From positions 82,815,062 to 82,879,061 of the forward strand of contig NC_134367.1 in assembly GCF_035582795.1 (NCBI RefSeq): DNA of 64,000 nucleotides, written 5' to 3'. Shown in pieces: positions 23,961-35,739 of the stretch. Position 1 is the stretch's first letter. Every line of letters starts with the position of its first letter. The stretch comes from Mycteria americana. Taxonomy: Eukaryota; Chordata; Aves; Ciconiiformes; Ciconiidae. The notes beneath the pieces are model-generated. The model did no database searches, had not been told where the DNA came from, and worked only from the letters and a program-made list of their open reading frames with translations. The translations under genes were made by a program, and so were the position numbers.

Positions 23961-26900
23961 AACCAGACCGGTGAGGGCTCGGGGGTGAAGCCTCCCATCA
24001 GGTGGGGTCCCAGTCACTTTCCCAAGTGCTCGCCCTTCCTGACTGAAGGCACTAACGTGCCATTAGTCAGGTCCTCGCTAGGCCTGCAGAGAAGCCGTAG
24101 CTGCGGCATCGGAGGCGTCTCTAAAGAGCCGAGCGGTGGTACCTCTCATCCTGAGTCACAGCCGCTTATGTAAACGGTTGCCATGGGAGCGGAGCATCGC
24201 TGCCGTTATGTAAGCAGGTTCTCTGGCAAAAGCGGTGGCAAGTTGGACTGTGTGCCAGTGGCCGGCATTTAACGTGATTGCTGTCCTGGATCCGCACGTG
24301 TAATCTGTCTCAGCTGAACGCTTGGTTTTTAACGCTACCTGAGGTTTGGTCTTGGGGTTGTAGCTGACTGCGGACAACTCCATAGGCTTAAGCAGGTGCA
24401 GAGCTAATAGTATTTTGCTCTCTTCTAGCATATCTTGCCTTTCGATGTCTCAAGAATTAACTGTGCAGTGGGTAGACAGGTAACAACACTGTCAAGCTTC
24501 TGAAGTTGGTGGGTTTTTTTATCCCATAGGATGTTGTATCTTACCTATAATGAAAGAAAACTTTATCTCGCAGCCACTGATCGGTGTTTTGCAATGTATT
24601 TTGAATCGGCTGTATATCTGTTGCACAGTAGCAGGAAAAATCCTTGGGAATTGTTCCTTTAAGCCTCATGCTGCCTGGGGGTTGTTCTGGGATTAGATGT
24701 GCCTGTTTGGAGTGGGGAGACTAACTGGTCTCTTTCAGTGTCCCTTGGGGCCTGTGGTAACCAGAAGGACCTGTATTCTGATATTCAAGGCTAAACTGCA
24801 TTCATGGTCCTTAAGAATACTGTGTTACACAACAGCTTTAGCTATGCTGTCATCTGTTCGGGAGGCCTGGTGTTTCAGAGCATGCTAGTGATGTGGGGTC
24901 TTGCAGTGAGCTGTAGTCCTTGTGGCTGGGTGGGCCTGTGGTACCTAGCCCCCATATGGGGGTGCACACAGCTGCTGCACGCCAGGGTAATGCACTCCAG
25001 CTCTCCGAAGCTGTGTAGTGGTGGAAGCATCCCAGTTCACCAGTATGTAACAACGTATTAGTGGGTCTAATTTTGCTTTCGTCAAGCAGGCCTTGAGGAA
25101 GCTAGACTGGGGAGAATGTGTGGAAGAAGGAAGTATGTAGCATCTTGGTGAGAAGAAGCATTAAGGAACTGTGAAAGAGGAGGGAATAGTTCCATGGGAA
25201 AAGGTGACATGTTCTGATGGGCAGTCTAAAGGCTTGGCTTCTAGTGAGAGGACGGTGGAAGCTGTTGAAGCTGGGCTCAGAACTTGGCATTTCCACCTTT
25301 TCTGATGCAGTTTGAACATGTGCCAATCTTGGGCAGTTGTGGCGGGGACCAGAATTTCATTCTTCTGCTCATTGAGCCAGCAGGGTGGAGCAGGTAGCCT
25401 GCTCATTCTAGGTGAGACTGGCAGTTGCCAAGGCTAGAGGCTGCTGGTCAGGGCACTCTGCTTAGTCCTTGGCCTGCTCCCTGCTGCTCTCCCTGACTCC
25501 TCTGGGAAGAGATCCGCTTGGAGTTACTTGGTAGCCTGATTCTGGTAGGGTCAGTTTTGGCAGTGGATAAAAGCTTGATAGGTGTGAATGTGCTGCTAAT
25601 GCAGGCACTTTCTGTGGTCAGTGATGGCATGTGTGACTATCCAGTGCATGCATAGTTGTGTCCTCACTTACTGTATCTCAGTGGCAAAGGGACTGTGGAG
25701 CAACAGTGGCCTGTCCATCTATGGGGTTTTGGGCAATTGTGCCTCTATAGCTGATGCAACGTTGCTATGGCTGCTGTAAGGGAATACCTAATGTTCTATT
25801 AGGTCCTTGCTATTTTACATTTGTAATGGGAGAAAAATCTCTACCTAACCTGCATTTCTTTGCCAAGTGGTTTAGGATAAATGATTTTCTAAGTTCTGCC
25901 AGTATTTAAGAGCTTTGCAAGTCCTTAGCAAAAGGACTGAAACCAACTCTGCTTAGGCAGCTGGATGAAGTGGAAATTTATTGTATATTGGTGTGTACAC
26001 TAATATGTAAGCAAGCAACTCGTTCAGTATTGGACAACTACAAGGATGTTTTTTTCTTTTGCTTAGCAGCTGACTAATTAAAGCATGCAGAGGAGATAAC
26101 ATAGAAACTACCACTCTGTGAATCTTCCATTATTCAACTGCTTTTTTCTGGAAGAACTTAATTATACTGAAGTGCTGTGGGGGTAGCTGAGTGTGCTCAT
26201 GTTGATGACATCTTTTGTCTTCTGAATCTGACATCCACCCACATGCTGCAGCATCCTGGTTGTTACCTGGCTACTGCTGCTTCTCTCTGTTCTGTGGGGA
26301 GCCTGATTTCTGGCTGAGTGGTATTGACAGTGCTTGTGGCTATGTAAGTTTGGCCAGCACTAATATTGCCTAGTATCTGAGGTAAAGCCAATTCGTAATG
26401 GTGTTTGTGGCCACTGTTGCTCCTTTCCCTTGTTAAGATGACCCTGTGTGCATTTGTAAAGCAGTTTGTAAATGCTTTTGGTGTGTGTAGAGAAAGCTGA
26501 TGTATGCAGCTTGACTTTAAGGTTTAGTGGTGTTGGTCTAAAGTACTGCCAGTGTGAACACCTGAGATAGCATGTAGGACAAACCCATTTTGTCACTGTA
26601 TCTCACACTTAAGTTATAGCTGAGTGATACTAAGGGTGTGCTTGGTGGCAACTTTGGGTTAATTCCTTTTGGCCCTTCACTTGCAGCAACTCTTTGTGGG
26701 ACTCTTCTGTAGAATGTGCCCAGGCACAGATGTGCTTTAAACATAATCCAACAAAATCTTGACCTAAATCAACTTGTCTAGTTGACACATCCTCAAAACT
26801 GTCAACAGAACCCAGCAGGCTGGTAACTGAAAGACAGGAGCTCTTGGCAGCAGCACTGCTGTCAGACCTGTTGCTTGTGAAATGATACTGCTGCACACAC

Positions 26901-29900
26901 ACGCAGGGTGAAGGCATCTTTCAATCCTTATTGCCATTTCGCCTTCAGCATTTTTGTGCAGAGGTCTTAAATGACAGCGGTGACAAGCTGGTATCAAAGC
27001 AGTTGCTACACAGTAGTTGGAAAGTGACTGATCTGGATTAGTGCAACTCTGTAGAAGATCCAATTTCAAATGTGTTCCCTGATCTTGTCTGCCATGATCT
27101 TGCAGGTGTATTTGCTGGCCCAAGAACATGGGAAGGAGTAGCTTGTGGTGAGGGAAGAAGGCAACAGTGTCAGGTTAGGGGTTTATAGTACTGTGATTCA
27201 AAGTTGCTCCATTTTTTTTTGGTTGGAAATGAGCTTTGCTATCAAGCCAAGTCAGTCATTGCTTTCTGAACTCTGCTGCAGATGAAGTTTGTGTGAATCT
27301 AATCAACTTTGAACTGCTGTGTTGCTGGTAGTTCCAATGCTGCTTCATACAAGATCTGTCTTGAAGCAATTACGTTGCAGTGTTTCAGCTGTGGTAACTA
27401 CTTTCTACCCAGCTGTAGTCAGTTCATAACCCACAACTGAGTATATGACCCCTTCAAGAGGCCTTGGAGACCTTCCCTGTTTGGAGGTATTTGTACTAAA
27501 GCAGGAAATGCTGAGTTCTGCCCATGGCAGTTTAAGCACAAAGTGCTTCTTCTGAACAGTGAGGTAGTGCTGTAAGGAGGAAACATGTCTATATAGAGAT
27601 AATACTGTTGATCCCTAGGACCTGTGGGTCTAATCAGAAGGTTGTTGATACTTCTAGTAAGTCAGCAGAGCCTTTGAGATGGGATTCTGGTCTGCCTTGT
27701 AGAGCATGCAGTACTGTGGGAGGGAGAGAAAGCTCCACTTGAGCTCCTCCTGCTTGAGCCCTGGAGGGGGGCTGTTATGCAAGCTGGGCAACACAGCAGG
27801 GTTCAGTGACCTCTTCTGGGCAGGGGCTTTCAACAGCCATATCGGGTGGGCCTGGCAGCCTTGTTCTGCCTGCTAAGCACTTAATCCCCTCCTGTCCAGT
27901 GTGCTCTGCTTAGCATCCATGCTGCTGTTTTAAATGTTCCTAGCTTTTTCCCCTCTCTTGTTTAATCCTTGTAATGCTGCAGCCAGTCAGTTCAGTTTCC
28001 TGTGTCTGCTGGAGCTGGCATGCTGCATGGGAAGGAGGTGGGTAGGTGTTGCTGGTGGCTGGGCTGCCTGAGCAGCTGGGTCTAAGTCCTTCCCTGCTAT
28101 CAACTGCTGCTTTTCTACCTTCCTGGGAAAAGGGGTGCCTAACAAAATAGCTTGGATATAAACTATAGTTTTAAATAAAGGCTTGAATAACTGTTAAAGA
28201 TACCTGCCTTGTGCCTTCACCAACTGAGTTCTGTATAAATGCACTGTAGGAGTGAATTCATTGAAATATCTGCTCTAATAGCAGGTGCTTATAAGGTGCT
28301 ATAGTATGCTCTGGCATACAGCATTTACTGTAAGACTGTGCACAGGACTCCGCGTGCCATTTACCCATATGCTTTTATTGCTATTTTGGGACAAGCTGGC
28401 TCAATCATTTCTGCACCAGCTGGAACTATACCCTAGTGAGCAGCATCCCCAGGCATGGCTGTTGCCTTGAAGTAGTATCTTAAAGCTAGAGTATCCATGC
28501 AATTGTGGAGTCCCCACTTTCCTGTATTTTTAAGTCTCTAAATGCCACCTCTGCTGCTCATGAACTCTGTGTTGCTCCATTCCCCTTTGTAGAGAAGGAA
28601 GATGCCATTTTCCCTTGAATAGAGCATGGAACAGTTTCCCAAAATAAAAGCAATCCTGTTTCAGAAATGACAGCAATATGTCCCCCATCAGTGTTTTATT
28701 TTCTCAAAACAGTCCTTCCTTCTGATAATGGCCTCTTACACAGAAGGGGACCAAGCCAGTCCTTTCTTAGGAGTGGGCTGGGTAGAGAGATGCATGGATA
28801 GTATTTTGCAAGGGGATAGCTCTGTGCTGCCTATTGCAGCTGTGATGAATGAGCTGCCTTGTTAGAGGTGAAGCTGTGTGTCCCAGAGGACACTATGCAA
28901 AGTGGGTATTTTACCACATTGATGTCACTGCTGCTTGCTTTTTATCTAGCCTTGGCTATAATGACTGAAACTTTGTGTACCCAGTACTTGGACATCTGAA
29001 ATTCGTGTGGCCTGTGTTTTTGTTCACACTCTGCTCCTTTGGCCTTGACTACTACTCTTGGTTGTTTTGTGGGGACACTCAACTGAGTTCTTAACAAATA
29101 CAGCTCCAAATACTTCAACACTGCTGGCTACCCTTAACCAAATACTGAGCTGTACTGCAGTATCATCTGTAGCTGAATGGTGCACCTGCACAGCTTGGAA
29201 GGCATGTGTGTATAGGCTAGCCTGAACAGGGCCCAACATCAGGGCTTCTGTGCTGGTTGGCAGCAAGTAGAAAATGTGCTGGCAAGACTAACAGCTAGCA
29301 AGAGAGAGCATGAGGCTCGCCTTATAGGAGTGCTGGGGCATGTGGCAAGTCTTCATGTTTTTACCATACAAGCACAAAGTGAGTGTAAGAGTAAATGGAT
29401 GCTTAACCAGTGTGCCAGGCAGGTAACTTTCATTTCATCAGAGCTGGATGGATGCAGAAACAAAATTAAAGCAGTGTCAGACTGGGCATGTACTTGCTTG
29501 ACTAGCTAAATCATGGCAATTAGCAAGAATGATTGCTATTGTGTCACAGGATTGGCAAGCCCTTCTGCTTTTAATGAAGACACTTAGGTAAAATTTGTCC
29601 TAGTTGTTTGTGGTCAACCACTCAATCTGTAAGCAAGCCTTAAACTAGGTGAACTCCTTCTACACCAGTGGAGGAATTCCCTCTGTACAAACCAGCGTAT
29701 ACTGGTGGTGGCTGAAAGCACTGAGACTTGGAACAGAGGTAGCTTGCACAGGTCCCTACCACAACCAGAAACAGATGGTGTGGCAGAAAACTTGCAAGTT
29801 CAGCAAGTTTGTCAGCAGAGTTTGAATGTATTGCTGTGTGTGTCTAGCAGAAGGCAGCATCTAATGCTTAAAGGTAGACACTTGAAGGGAATCACTTACT

Positions 29901-32900
29901 AGTGGACTGCTGTGCTGTTAGGTTAATGAAAGGCTTAAGTTGCCTTTAGGCCAACCATACCTTTTATATAAAAGTCAGAGACACCAGATCACAATGTCTG
30001 CTTGTGTCTACAATGCTTAGGAGTCATGCTCAGTGTCTAGCATACACCTCCAACTTGTCTACACTACTGTTGAAGATTTGTAGGATGGAGAACTAAAACA
30101 TGGTTCTGTATATTTACTTTTTTCCAAAGTCCTATTTCACTACATACTGTAAGCAGTATATTTGATTAGAATCATTATAGAATTGTTTAGGTTGGAAAAG
30201 AACTTTAAGATCATCATGTCTAACTATCAACCTAGCACTGCCAAGTCCACCACTCAACCATGTCCCTAAGCACCACATCTTTTGAATACCTCCAGGGATG
30301 GTGACTCCACCACTTCCCTTGGCAGCCTCTTCCAATACTTGACAACCCTTTTGGGGAAGAAATTTTTCATAATATCCAATATAAACCTCCCCTGGCACAA
30401 CTTGAGGCCATTTCCTTTTGTCCTATCACTTGTTACCTGGGAGAAGAGACCGACCCCCACCTCTCTACAACCTCCTTTCAGGCAGTTGTAGAGAGCAATA
30501 AGGTCTCCCCTCAGCCTCCTTTTCTCCAGGCTAAACAACCCCATTTCCTTCAGCTGCTCCTCATAAGACTTGTGCTCCAGACCCTTCACCAGCTTCATTG
30601 CTCTTCTCTGGACACGCTCCAGCACCTCAATGTCTTTCTCGTAGTGAGGGGCCCAAAACTGAACACAGTATTTGAGGTGCGGCCTCACCAGTGCCGAGTA
30701 CAGGAGGACAATCACTTCCCTAGTCCTGCTGGCCATGCTATTTCTGATACAAGCCAGGATGCTATTGGCCGCCTTGGCCACCTGGGCACACTGCTGGCTC
30801 GTATTCAGCTGGCTGTGTATCAACACCCTTGGGTCCTTTTCCACTGGGCAGCTTTCGAGCCACTCTTCCCCAAGCCTGTAGCGTTGCATGGGGTTGCTGT
30901 GACCTAAGTGCAGGACCTTGGACTTAGCCTTGTTGAATCTCATACAATTGGCCTCAGCCCATCGATCCAGCCTGTCCAGGTCCCTCTGCAGAGCCTTCCT
31001 ACCCTCAAGCAGATCAACGTTCCCACCCAACTTAGTGTCATCTGCAAACTTACTGAGGGTGCCCTTGATCCCCTCGTCCAGATCATTGATAAAGATATTA
31101 GTTTAGACTAGTATTAACAGAATAGTTCAAGACCTCTTGTCACCAGTTTGTAACACCTTACAGATCTCAAAGGTGGGAAAAATCTTTGGCCATTCTTTTC
31201 CAGTCAGTAATTGTTATCCAAGGGCATTTGCTTGGCTATACTTAATGATGTTATAAAACAGACTTGTTCAAAATAATGTATAACCTTATTGTAAGGCTTG
31301 CTTACAGCCTTTCTTACTGTCTTACCAGCCTTCCTCTTAGATTTATGAAGTATTCAGTGCTATACCAGATACTGGCTTCCTTCATCTGAAGTCTAAGACC
31401 TGAACTTTTGTATATAAGTAGTAGTATGCAGGAAATGTCAAGAACTGCTAGCTGTGAGGCACCACAAACAAAGGAAAACTAGTTCCTCCATAGCTCTATA
31501 ATGCAAGAAGATTGTAACTTATGGTACAGTTGTTTCCCTGTGTTATTATTTAATGTCTTATATAATGCTGATTCAGCCTTCAGTGTTGGTCTACATCTGC
31601 AAGTTAACAATGATACAGACTTTAAATTCTCCATTTCAAACTCTATTCTACATACCCAATGCCTGGAGGACAAATGCTGGACCCTGTTATGGAAGGTTTA
31701 AAAAGTATGTGTGGGGGAAGCGAGCCTTGGAGAGTATTGCCTATAGAGTGGTACTTCAAATGTAAAACATACTTCACAGAAGAGATAGCAAGGGTGATGT
31801 CTATCACTTTGTCCGTCTTTGCTTCATACTTCCCTCTCTTCCATAAACAGAAAACCATAATCAAGATGTATGTATAATCAGGGAGCTTGAAAATGAATCA
31901 CTTTTTTCTTTCTGTGGAAGCTTATAATGAGGGATTTAATATTGCACATACTCTTATCAGACTTCATCTCTGGCTGGCAGCATCTACATGGCATTCAGCA
32001 GTCCATCTGTTTGCTGTCTGAAAGATGAAATAGTGAAGACAGAAGATCACTGGAAACAGTCTTTCAAATACTGCCTGGAGCTATTGGTTATCTGTAGCCT
32101 CACTAGTGAAAGGCATGTATGTGAAAGCTGATGTACAGAGGGATGGGCTTGGAAATATTGTAGTCACTAAAGAAAGAATGAAGACATTTAAGCAAGGTAT
32201 AGATCTGTTGCTAAGGAAGTAATGACTTCTTCCATTTCTAAAAAAAGCACAGCTTCAATGATGTATTAAGAGAAGCTGTGCAAATCAGACATTAATATGT
32301 TGGCATTGGGAGCTTAAACCATAACTTTATTTTTTTTTTCTTTAGAGAAAGAAAGAGAAGATCAAGAAAAGCAGCAGAGGGAAGAGCAAGAAAAACCTGT
32401 AGAAGACAATTCTGTAAAGGAAGCTGATAAAACCAGCCGTACAGGACGACGTCCGAGTCGAAGTGCCTTGTCCAGTCGTAACGATCGAAGATCAGCCAAA
32501 AGTCCTCAAAAGACAGATGCACCAAAGGAGAATAAACATCCATTTGCTCTGTATGGGTGGGGAGAAAGACAGACAGATACTGGAAGCCAGAAAACTCACA
32601 ATGTCTGTGCTTCTGCTTCAGCAAATGAAGTAAGTAAAAGCTCCTGTTTTGTTAAAGGGCCATGCCTACTTAGTGCCTGGGTAAGACCTATGTCTAATAT
32701 CTAAGTAAAACTTCTCAGGGATGCCTTTTGAGTGCATAGAGATTCTAGCAATAAGTTATTAAAAAAAAAATTCTAGCAATAAACCTGAAGAGGTTTATGT
32801 CCAAATAGCTCCTAACTGTTAATTGGTTTTGAAACTTCCCATGTTTGACTAATACTTGCAAGTTCTGATTAAAACTTGGCTATCTTGTTTCTGGCTGTTA

Positions 32901-34669
32901 CAGTGCTACCAGCAAAACTGGCTGTTATAAATGTATTTCTGCATTCTGAACTTCATGAAAACAAGAGAAAAGCAGCAGGCAGTTAGCACCAGGCATCCCA
33001 CAGCAGGCAGGTATATAAACACTGGGGTAGCACTTGTGCTGTGGAAGAGTGACTTTTCCTGGGGCACTCCCTAGGAATAGGAGCCTCACTGAGAAGGTAC
33101 AAAAGCTTTGCTGCTTTGTCTAGCAGCTCATTTCAGTGAGTTGCCAGCAGGGAACTTTTTTGCTGACAGAATGGTCTATTGGATGGCTGATGGATTGCAG
33201 AGTTGGTGTTAATATTAGCAAAATAGCACAAATAAAATTCATGGACAGCACCAGGATTCTGCAGTAGTGGGGTCTGTTTCCTGGCTTAGCAAGAAACACT
33301 AAGGTTGGAGTGTTACAACAGATCCATTTCTTTCTTTTCTATAGCTCTCCTAGGCTGGTAAAACATAATCATTAATGTATCCCTGTCAGTGTCTTGTCTT
33401 TAGCTTACTGCTAATGTAGAGTTGAAATCTATGACCCAAGATATCTGAGGATTAAGGTGGGTGGTGTTCTTGATGTATAAGATAGCACTGACTTCTGATG
33501 GGCTGTTTTGGAAGGGGTTTGAAGCATAGTCTTTTCCTGGGCAGCTCAACCTTTTGGGCAAAATGAGGAATTTGGGCCTTGCAGCTCTTGAAAGAAGCTG
33601 CCCTTCCTGATAATGGGTACTGTTACTGGATTGATAAGCTTTGGTCAGTGGTGGAAGTAGTTGACTGGTGATTTATGTTGAAGCCTAATAGAGGTTAATG
33701 CCTGACTTGAGCAGAGATATTTCTACTTTCTAACACTTTTAACATTTCTTATGCTAGAAACAGAGAACTCCTAAGATCAGGTCTTGAGTTTGGAGTGAAT
33801 GGGCAGGACACTTCTGAAACACTTGCAATTATGTAGTGCTTTGTCACTAAGGATGTTTCTTTAAGTGGGAACTGACTACTTACTGCCTAGCTAGGTCACT
33901 TTTCTTGAATGTTTGAAAGGTGTTACTTCCCCTAATTGAGATGGGAGGTGGGGTTTTAAATCTGGAGATAGAAGTAAGCAAACATAGAAGCTGGCTCTTA
34001 AGATCAAATTTGGGGAAAATATGATAATTTATTAATATAAAAATGTATGTAGGTGTGCCTGCAGCATGTTCTCAAAATTAAGTTCTTCAGTCTCTAGTAA
34101 GGAGTCTCTAGGGATTTGTCTTACTACTATGGCTTAGGTTTTAAGGGATGCTTGGGCATACTGAGGAATGTTTAATAATTTAAAATGGTAGAAGTAAGGG
34201 AATTGAGGTTTTTACAATGTGTCAGAGTAAGATTGCAAAACACGCAAGATCTTCGGAATCTTTTAATAGTGTGAAGTGGGAAAGATAATGCAGGATAGAA
34301 TTTGATGCCTTTTTTTAAACAAAAATTTCTGTGCTTCTCTTCTGTTGGTAGTACAAATTAAAGAAGAAAATACTATCTTGCTAGCAAACCCTGTTTCTTT
34401 GGGATGGGTATTGGGACAAATATAAAGTGATCCTCAGCTTCTTGGGGGGGTTCCTAGGCTGTTTTCCTGCTGTAATACTAACTCTGGTCTTTCAGATTCA
34501 TGAATCTGCTCTACGAGCAAAGAACAGGAGACAAGTGGAGAAAAGGAAGCTTTCTCAGAGGCGAGTGCGATCGGCAGAAGCAGAGAAAGCTTGGCGAATA
34601 AAGCCCTCCCCACCAGACAACCCTTGGATGACAGAGTATATGAGATGCTACTCAGCAAGAGCTCGGTGA
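23298..34669 (+). CDS. CCSAP: Centriole, cilia and spindle associated protein (complete coding sequence, three exons)
   Basis: The family member studied in vertebrates binds microtubules and localises to centrioles, cilia and the mitotic spindle. Coding exons are 23298-23604, 32346-32629 and 34496-34669, totalling 765 nt and 254 codons plus none lost at the junctions (phases 1 and 0). The start ATG lies in GCCATGG, a strong initiation context. Residues 1-50 carry the conserved block [13 protein letters not shown] and the helix [18 protein letters not shown]. Residues about 52-102 are Gly/Ser/Pro/Ala/Glu low complexity. Residues 103-120 are a charged Lys/Glu/Gln stretch. The hallmark [19 protein letters not shown] sits at 164-182. 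A basic helix ([14 protein letters not shown]) follows from about 202, and the tail is [16 protein letters not shown]. Human CCSAP, as I recall it, is 270 residues, so the bird protein is slightly shorter, mainly in the low-complexity part. The position between ACTA1 and RAB4A supports the call. Confidence 0.97.
23605..30166 (+). other. CCSAP intron 1, 5' portion
   Basis: CpG-rich up to about 24 kb, then strongly CpG-poor. The plus strand becomes visibly T- and G-rich, as is usual for the non-template strand of a transcribed intron. No gene or RNA is seen on either strand; all open frames are short. Confidence 0.75.
30167..31101 (-). mobile_element. CR1 LINE fragment (5'-truncated), antisense in CCSAP intron 1
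   Basis: CR1 is the main non-LTR retrotransposon of birds. On the minus strand the element runs from about 31101 to 30167. The open frame includes IFINDLDEG, then the reverse-transcriptase metal-binding motif FADD at 31037-31048. It continues open for 254 codons past the internal TTG at 31030, down to 30266, through the typical CR1 C-terminal block ([54 protein letters not shown]). Near FKR at about 30275 it departs from the usual CR1 ending, so a frameshift is likely. The 3' end carries the CR1 signature CCAACC-like block and two ATTCTA-type terminal repeats. The long uninterrupted frame suggests a comparatively young copy, cut off just before the catalytic motif at its 5' side, so it is dead. 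Confidence 0.95.
31102..32345 (+). other. CCSAP intron 1, 3' portion
   Basis: AT-rich intronic DNA between the CR1 copy and exon 2. It ends in the polypyrimidine tract (about 32325-32343) of the exon 2 acceptor. No other feature seen. Confidence 0.75.
32346..32629 (+). CDS. CCSAP: CCSAP coding exon 2
   Basis: The acceptor is a T-rich tract ending ttctttag at 32345 and the donor is gtaagt at 32630. 284 nt. It begins by completing a glutamate codon, then [13 protein letters not shown], and contains the hallmark [10 protein letters not shown] near its 3' end. The sequence is AT-richer than exon 1, matching the drop in GC inside the gene. Confidence 0.97.
32630..34495 (+). other. CCSAP intron 2
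   Basis: GT at 32630 and AG at 34494-34495. It contains a pair of 13-base direct repeats around a short A-rich insert (32742-32782, listed separately). Otherwise featureless. Confidence 0.85.
32742..32782 (+). repeat. 13-bp direct repeats flanking a 15-bp A-rich insert
   Basis: attctagcaataa occurs at 32742-32754 and again at 32770-32782. Between them lies a 15-base segment ending in A9. The layout resembles a target-site duplication around a tiny poly-A insert, but replication slippage would give the same result. Confidence 0.8.
34496..34669 (+). CDS. CCSAP: CCSAP coding exon 3 with stop codon
   Basis: The acceptor ctttcag ends at 34495. The exon encodes [18 protein letters not shown] and the conserved C-terminal [16 protein letters not shown], then TGA at 34667-34669. 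174 nt in phase 0. Confidence 0.97.
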   Translation: MHESALRAKNRRQVEKRKLSQRRVRSAEAEKAWRIKPSPPDNPWMTEYMRCYSARAR

Positions 34670-35725
34670 ATTTGGATTCCCTTAGGCATCTTCAAAAGAA
34701 GCTACGCATATCAGGACACTGGTGCAAGGAACCAAACTACTTATGCAAGGTTTTTATAGGGAGTTTCCAGCTGTTAAAATATTTGTTATGATATTTTTAT
34801 CTTGGCTACCTACCTCACAGTGGGGTGTATTGTTGGAGCCATAACATTTGAAGAGGCTTTTAGATATAGCTACCCAAACTTTTAAACAATTCCCCTTTTG
34901 GGAATCTTTCTAAGGCTTCAGTTGACTTGCTTTGGGGTGGGAGGGGGGAACCTCAGCATACAGGGAGTTAAAGCAAACACTTTTTTCATCTTGGTTACAA
35001 ATAATCTGTTGTCCCTTATTTTAAAAGTCCAAGTCATGGGGAGGTGGTGTTGGGGAGAGACTTTAAAGGTGTGATGGAGGTGCCTTCACATTTATAGTAC
35101 TATTTGATTTATACTTTTACCAAAATAAGTATATTAAGACAGACAACAGGAAAGCCAGTGGATCTGGTAAACAGCACTAATAAATGTAGATGCTTTAGGC
35201 AGGCAAATACCAAGTATTGTCTGTATATAGAAACTTTCAAAAAACCTTGTTTGATTAGTGAATCTGCTGATGATAACTTTTATTGCTGTTTCTAAGGTCA
35301 TTAGAATAAACTATTAATTTTCAGGGCAAGAAGCAGCTACAGGATTGTATTGCTGTGCCTGTTGTACCAAATAACTGATGTAGACAATCATTATCTGATA
35401 GCTGCTGCTCAATAAGCAGCTGCTTGTTCTACCAGTATCAAGTTGTACCACTGTATTAAGCTTGTGGTCACACTTCCTCTATGCTTAATCATGTAAATGC
35501 CAGTTTATTGAAGGAGAGGGCTGGCTCTTGTCTAGTGAAGTCTATTTTTAACACTTAAGAATATCTGTTATGCTCAGTGGGGGTCAGAGTGCAATATGCA
35601 TTCCATTTTGTGGTATTGTACAAGTATGCTCTTAAAGCTTTTTAAACTTGAGAATCACATTGATAAAACTTGTAGATGAAGTCCTGAGAAGCTTTCTGCC
35701 TCTCAAAATTGGTGAACTCCTCACT

Positions 35726-35739
35726 GGGGGGGGGGGGGG
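35726..35739 (+). repeat. G14 homopolymer in the CCSAP 3' UTR
   Basis: Fourteen consecutive G residues, then A, then further G-rich sequence. If transcribed the RNA would be prone to quadruplex formation. Assembly or sequencing length error is common at such runs. Confidence 0.9.
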
